Origin: an uncultured Bacilli bacterium | Lineage (GTDB): Bacteria > Bacillota_I > Bacilli_A > RF39 > UBA660 | Direction: 5' to 3' | Assembly: GCA_934122395.1 (NCBI GenBank) | Contig: CAKOWQ010000003.1 | Location: 124,001-188,000, forward strand | Length of the DNA stretch: 64,000 nucleotides | Shown: positions 61,536-64,000 of the stretch, piece by piece | Numbering within the stretch: position 1 is the stretch's first letter | Layout: each line of letters starts with the position of its first letter | The notes under the pieces: model-generated | What the model was told of the DNA's origin: nothing | The model's input: the letters and a program-made list of their open reading frames with translations, nothing else | Database searches by the model: none | Made by a program: the position numbers and the translations under genes

Positions 61536-62978
61536 ATGAATAACAGTATTACATTACAAGATTTATTGAATAAATTAAGAGAATATAATCCTGAAGAAGT
61601 AGAAATTGTTAAAAGAACTTACGAATACGCTGATACATTGCATAAGGGGCAAATGAGACAAAGTGGCGAACCATATATTAGCCATCCATTAAATGTTGCA
61701 TATATTTTGGCAGAGATGCATGCAGATAGAGATACAATATGTGCTGGACTACTTCATGATACTTTAGAAGATACAAACATTACTAAAGAAGATATATCAC
61801 ATGATTTTAATCAAAATATTGCTAATTTGGTAGATGGTGTAACAAAATTATCAAAAATGAATTTTTCTTCTAAACAAGATCAGAATTGTGCAAATACAAG
61901 AAAAATAATAACGGGAATAACTGAAGATGTAAGAATAATTATAATTAAATTGGCTGATAGACTTCATAACATGAGAACATTACAATTTAAATCGGAATTT
62001 AAGCAAAAAGAAAATGCACTTGAAACTATGGAAATATTTGTTCCACTTGCTTATTATATAGGTGCTTATAGAATAAAATCAGAGTTAGAGGATTTGTCAT
62101 TACAATATCTAAAACCAGATATGTATAAAAAAATAGAAGAACGAAAATTAAGATTAGAAGAATCGAGCAATGATTGCTTAAAAGAAATGTTATATAAGAT
62201 AGAAACTTTATTAAATGATAAAAACATACCTAATGAGATAAAGATAAGAACTAAAAATATTTATGGCATATATAAAAGATTAAATGAAGGTCATAAATTA
62301 TCTGATATACATGATTTGTTAGCACTTAAAATAATGGTAGATGAAGTAGAAAATTGCTATAGAACATTATATTTAATACATAATGAGTATCATCCAATAA
62401 ACGATAAATTTAAAGATTATATTTGTAATCCAAAAACAAATATGTATCAAAGCTTACATACAACAGTTTTTGGACCTGATGATAGGTTAGTACAAACACA
62501 AATTAGAACTTTTGATATGGATAAAGTGGCATCCTTTGGTTTGACTGCATACTGGGATGAACAAAAGGGAAAAGCAAGAGATGCAATGCAAGATGATTTA
62601 AAACAAAAATTTCAATTTTTCAAATCATTAACAGAAATTAATTCCATGTTCGGAGATAATCAACAATTTGTAAATCAAGTAAAGACTGAATTATTTGCGG
62701 ACAAAGTTTATGTTTATACCACAAAGGGTGATATAATAGAATTGCCAAAAGGGGCTACACCAATAGATTTTGCATATAAAATACATACTGATATAGGAAA
62801 TACAATGGTAGGAGTATTTGTAAATGATGAGTTTGTACCAATAGATTATGCATTAAGAAACAAAGATAGAGTTAGAATTGTCACTGATGAATTATCTTAT
62901 GGACCAAGAGAAGATTGGATAGATAAAGCTCAAACAAGTTTAGCAAAAAGAAAAATAAGAGAATTTAATAAAAAGTAG
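61536..62978 (+). CDS. RelA/SpoT homologue, HD plus altered synthetase plus TGS
   Basis: A 480-aa (p)ppGpp enzyme. The HD hydrolase domain appears intact: GQMRQSGEPYISHP, LLHDTLEDT (His74-Asp75) and KLADRLHNMRTL. The synthetase domain keeps RTKNIYGIYKRL, DIHDLLALK (Asp260) and NMYQSLHTTV. The usual E-V-Q-I-R-T is QTQIRT, with Gln320 in place of catalytic Glu, and the following histidines are Asp and Tyr. A TGS domain (VYVYTTKGDIIELPKGATPIDFAY) ends the protein; the helical/ACT region of full-length Rel (about 735 aa) is missing. It is probably hydrolase-biased. AGGAGGTGT precedes the ATG. Confidence 0.88.
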   Translation: MNNSITLQDLLNKLREYNPEEVEIVKRTYEYADTLHKGQMRQSGEPYISHPLNVAYILAEMHADRDTICAGLLHDTLEDTNITKEDISHDFNQNIANLVDGVTKLSKMNFSSKQDQNCANTRKIITGITEDVRIIIIKLADRLHNMRTLQFKSEFKQKENALETMEIFVPLAYYIGAYRIKSELEDLSLQYLKPDMYKKIEERKLRLEESSNDCLKEMLYKIETLLNDKNIPNEIKIRTKNIYGIYKRLNEGHKLSDIHDLLALKIMVDEVENCYRTLYLIHNEYHPINDKFKDYICNPKTNMYQSLHTTVFGPDDRLVQTQIRTFDMDKVASFGLTAYWDEQKGKARDAMQDDLKQKFQFFKSLTEINSMFGDNQQFVNQVKTELFADKVYVYTTKGDIIELPKGATPIDFAYKIHTDIGNTMVGVFVNDEFVPIDYALRNKDRVRIVTDELSYGPREDWIDKAQTSLAKRKIREFNKK

Positions 62979-62988
62979 ACTGGAAGTA

Positions 62989-63528
62989 ATGAATGTGAAA
63001 AGAAAATTTTCTAAGATTACAGAAACTAAATTTGTAAAAAAAGATATTATTTATCAAGATACAAAAGGAACGGTTTTTTGCATAAAATTTGATTCTAATA
63101 TAACCCCTTCATTTGTTGAAGATGAAATACCTAAAATATGTATAAAAGATAAAGATTATATTTGGTTTGAATTTTATCCGAATGAAAAATCTTATTTATT
63201 AACTATAATGTTTGATGATAAACTAAATATTATTCAATGGTATTTTGATGTTTCCAAATTTGTTGAGTGTAACAATTGCATACCATATCAAGATGATTTA
63301 TATCTAGATTTAGTTATTAAACCAACTGGGAAATTTAAAATACTTGATGAAGATGAATTGTATGAAGCATTACAAAAAAAAGAAATTACAATTGATGAAT
63401 TTAATTATGCATATGAAATATTAAATCAACTGATGAAAAAATTTGCTAATAATTATAATTACTTACTAAATTTAACTAACCATATCTTGAAGATGTTTGA
63501 GGAGGAAATAAAGAATGGAAAAATATAA
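62989..63528 (+). CDS. DUF402 protein
   Basis: A 179-aa protein of the DUF402 (FomD/Ntdp-like) family: YIWFEFYPNEKSYLLTIMFD in part, then YFDVSKF, IPYQDDLYLDLVIKPTGK and LDEDELYEAL. The family holds nucleoside tri/diphosphatases and related phosphohydrolases, with acidic residues in DDLYLDL as metal ligands. The gene starts 10 bases after the rsh stop and overlaps the next gene's start by 14 bases, so the three form one operon. Confidence 0.82.
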   Translation: MNVKRKFSKITETKFVKKDIIYQDTKGTVFCIKFDSNITPSFVEDEIPKICIKDKDYIWFEFYPNEKSYLLTIMFDDKLNIIQWYFDVSKFVECNNCIPYQDDLYLDLVIKPTGKFKILDEDELYEALQKKEITIDEFNYAYEILNQLMKKFANNYNYLLNLTNHILKMFEEEIKNGKI

Positions 63529-64000
63529 TGGAAAATATGTAACTATAATGTTATGTTCACAATGTAATAATAATTGTAAACATTGCTATATAAGTTATTC
63601 AGGAAGATTTGCTGATGAAGAATTATCAAGAATAATTCCAAATTTAAATGAAAAATATACAATTTTATTAAATGGTACAGAACCGATTATGTATCCTGAA
63701 TATTATAAATATTTTAAAATGGTAAACGAACATAGAATAATAACAAACGGAATAACAATTCTTGAAAATCCAAATGTTTTGGATCAATTATCGGAAAATG
63801 GAATTAATGAAGTTTGGCTTTCATACCATTTTGGTATTCAAAACGAAATATCAAGAATTAATGAAAATCAGTTAAATAATGTTATTCAGATTCTTAAAAA
63901 GAACAATTTTTTAGTAAAATTGATGTGTTCTTTATCAAAACATAATTATCAAAATGTTTCTAAATTCTGTGAAAGAGCATTAGAAATTGGAGCTGACAAA
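63515..64000 (+). CDS. Radical SAM protein (3' end outside window)
   Basis: The first 162 codons of a gene running off the right edge. The motif CSQCNNNCKHCYI includes CNNNCKHC, the CX3CX2C of radical SAM enzymes (Cys17, Cys21, Cys24). NGTEPIM then matches the GGE-type SAM-binding motif, with NGTEP. Such proteins include peptide-maturing SPASM enzymes and housekeeping ones; no precursor peptide is visible upstream. GGAGGAAAT precedes the ATG, inside the DUF402 gene's end. Confidence 0.85.
   Translation, partial: MEKYNGKYVTIMLCSQCNNNCKHCYISYSGRFADEELSRIIPNLNEKYTILLNGTEPIMYPEYYKYFKMVNEHRIITNGITILENPNVLDQLSENGINEVWLSYHFGIQNEISRINENQLNNVIQILKKNNFLVKLMCSLSKHNYQNVSKFCERALEIGADK

Overview
The window is a stretch of AT-rich bacterial chromosome with Gram-positive (Bacillota) architecture. 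The evidence is AGGAGG-type ribosome binding sites, intrinsic terminators after most operons, a T-box leader on asnS, PolC-type DNA polymerase III, a YtrA-type GntR/ABC operon and a CotE-like spore coat protein. Housekeeping proteins are compact (SMC 982 aa, InfB about 706 aa, RimP 85 aa). This suggests a small-genome gut lineage of the class Bacilli, in the RF39 or Erysipelotrichia neighbourhood; that placement is inference. The genetic code is standard: all tryptophans are TGG, and TGA ends two clear genes (the GntR regulator and the ABC ATPase ending at 59632).

Layout. 1-7.8 kb: end of an unknown gene, a lipoprotein, a VirD4/TraG coupling ATPase, a membrane thioredoxin, a PH-domain protein, two unknown membrane-anchored proteins and tspO. 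7.8-12.8 kb: tRNA-Cys and tRNA-Gly, an XRE regulator, then minus-strand operons (HAD phosphatase plus unknown; GntR-ABC transporter with a clear operator) and a metallophosphoesterase. 12.8-19.3 kb: T-box and asnS, tRNA-Asn and tRNA-Glu, a second XRE regulator, a YlmC/YmxH protein, lspA and an RluA-type pseudouridine synthase, a five-dockerin surface protein and an unknown gene. 19.3-27.7 kb: polC, an alpha/beta hydrolase, a TtcA-like protein, pyk, a DUF192 protein and a Flp-type pilin. 27.8-31.6 kb: an AMP-forming acyl ligase behind an attenuator-like leader, followed by a hybrid histidine-kinase-like protein without the phosphoacceptor histidine. 31.7-38.8 kb: rimP-nusA-ylxR-infB, rbfA, GNAT, cotE, fmt and a membrane protein. 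38.9-43 kb: tRNA-Ile, a membrane-anchored nuclease and a bacteriocin locus. 43-52.3 kb: ftsA, ftsZ, a four-gene unknown operon, rpsO and pnp. 52.4-61.2 kb: a large surface protein, smc and an ABC-2 exporter. 61.2-64 kb: short ORFs, a RelA/SpoT homologue with an altered synthetase site, a DUF402 protein and a truncated radical SAM gene.

The best candidate for an undescribed system is the bacteriocin locus at 39968-42945. It holds a C39-peptidase ABC exporter, a 143-aa miniature HlyD-like adaptor, two consecutive double-glycine leader peptides with GxxxG motifs (a likely two-peptide class IIb bacteriocin, each mature peptide with one cysteine), and a 54-aa hydrophobic, basic ORF translationally coupled to the second peptide, which may be the immunity protein. 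Other points of note are the kinase-dead hybrid sensor paired with an acyl ligase, the four-gene operon behind ftsZ whose two large proteins may be distant paralogues, the dockerin-only surface protein, and the RSH enzyme with Gln in place of the synthetase Glu.
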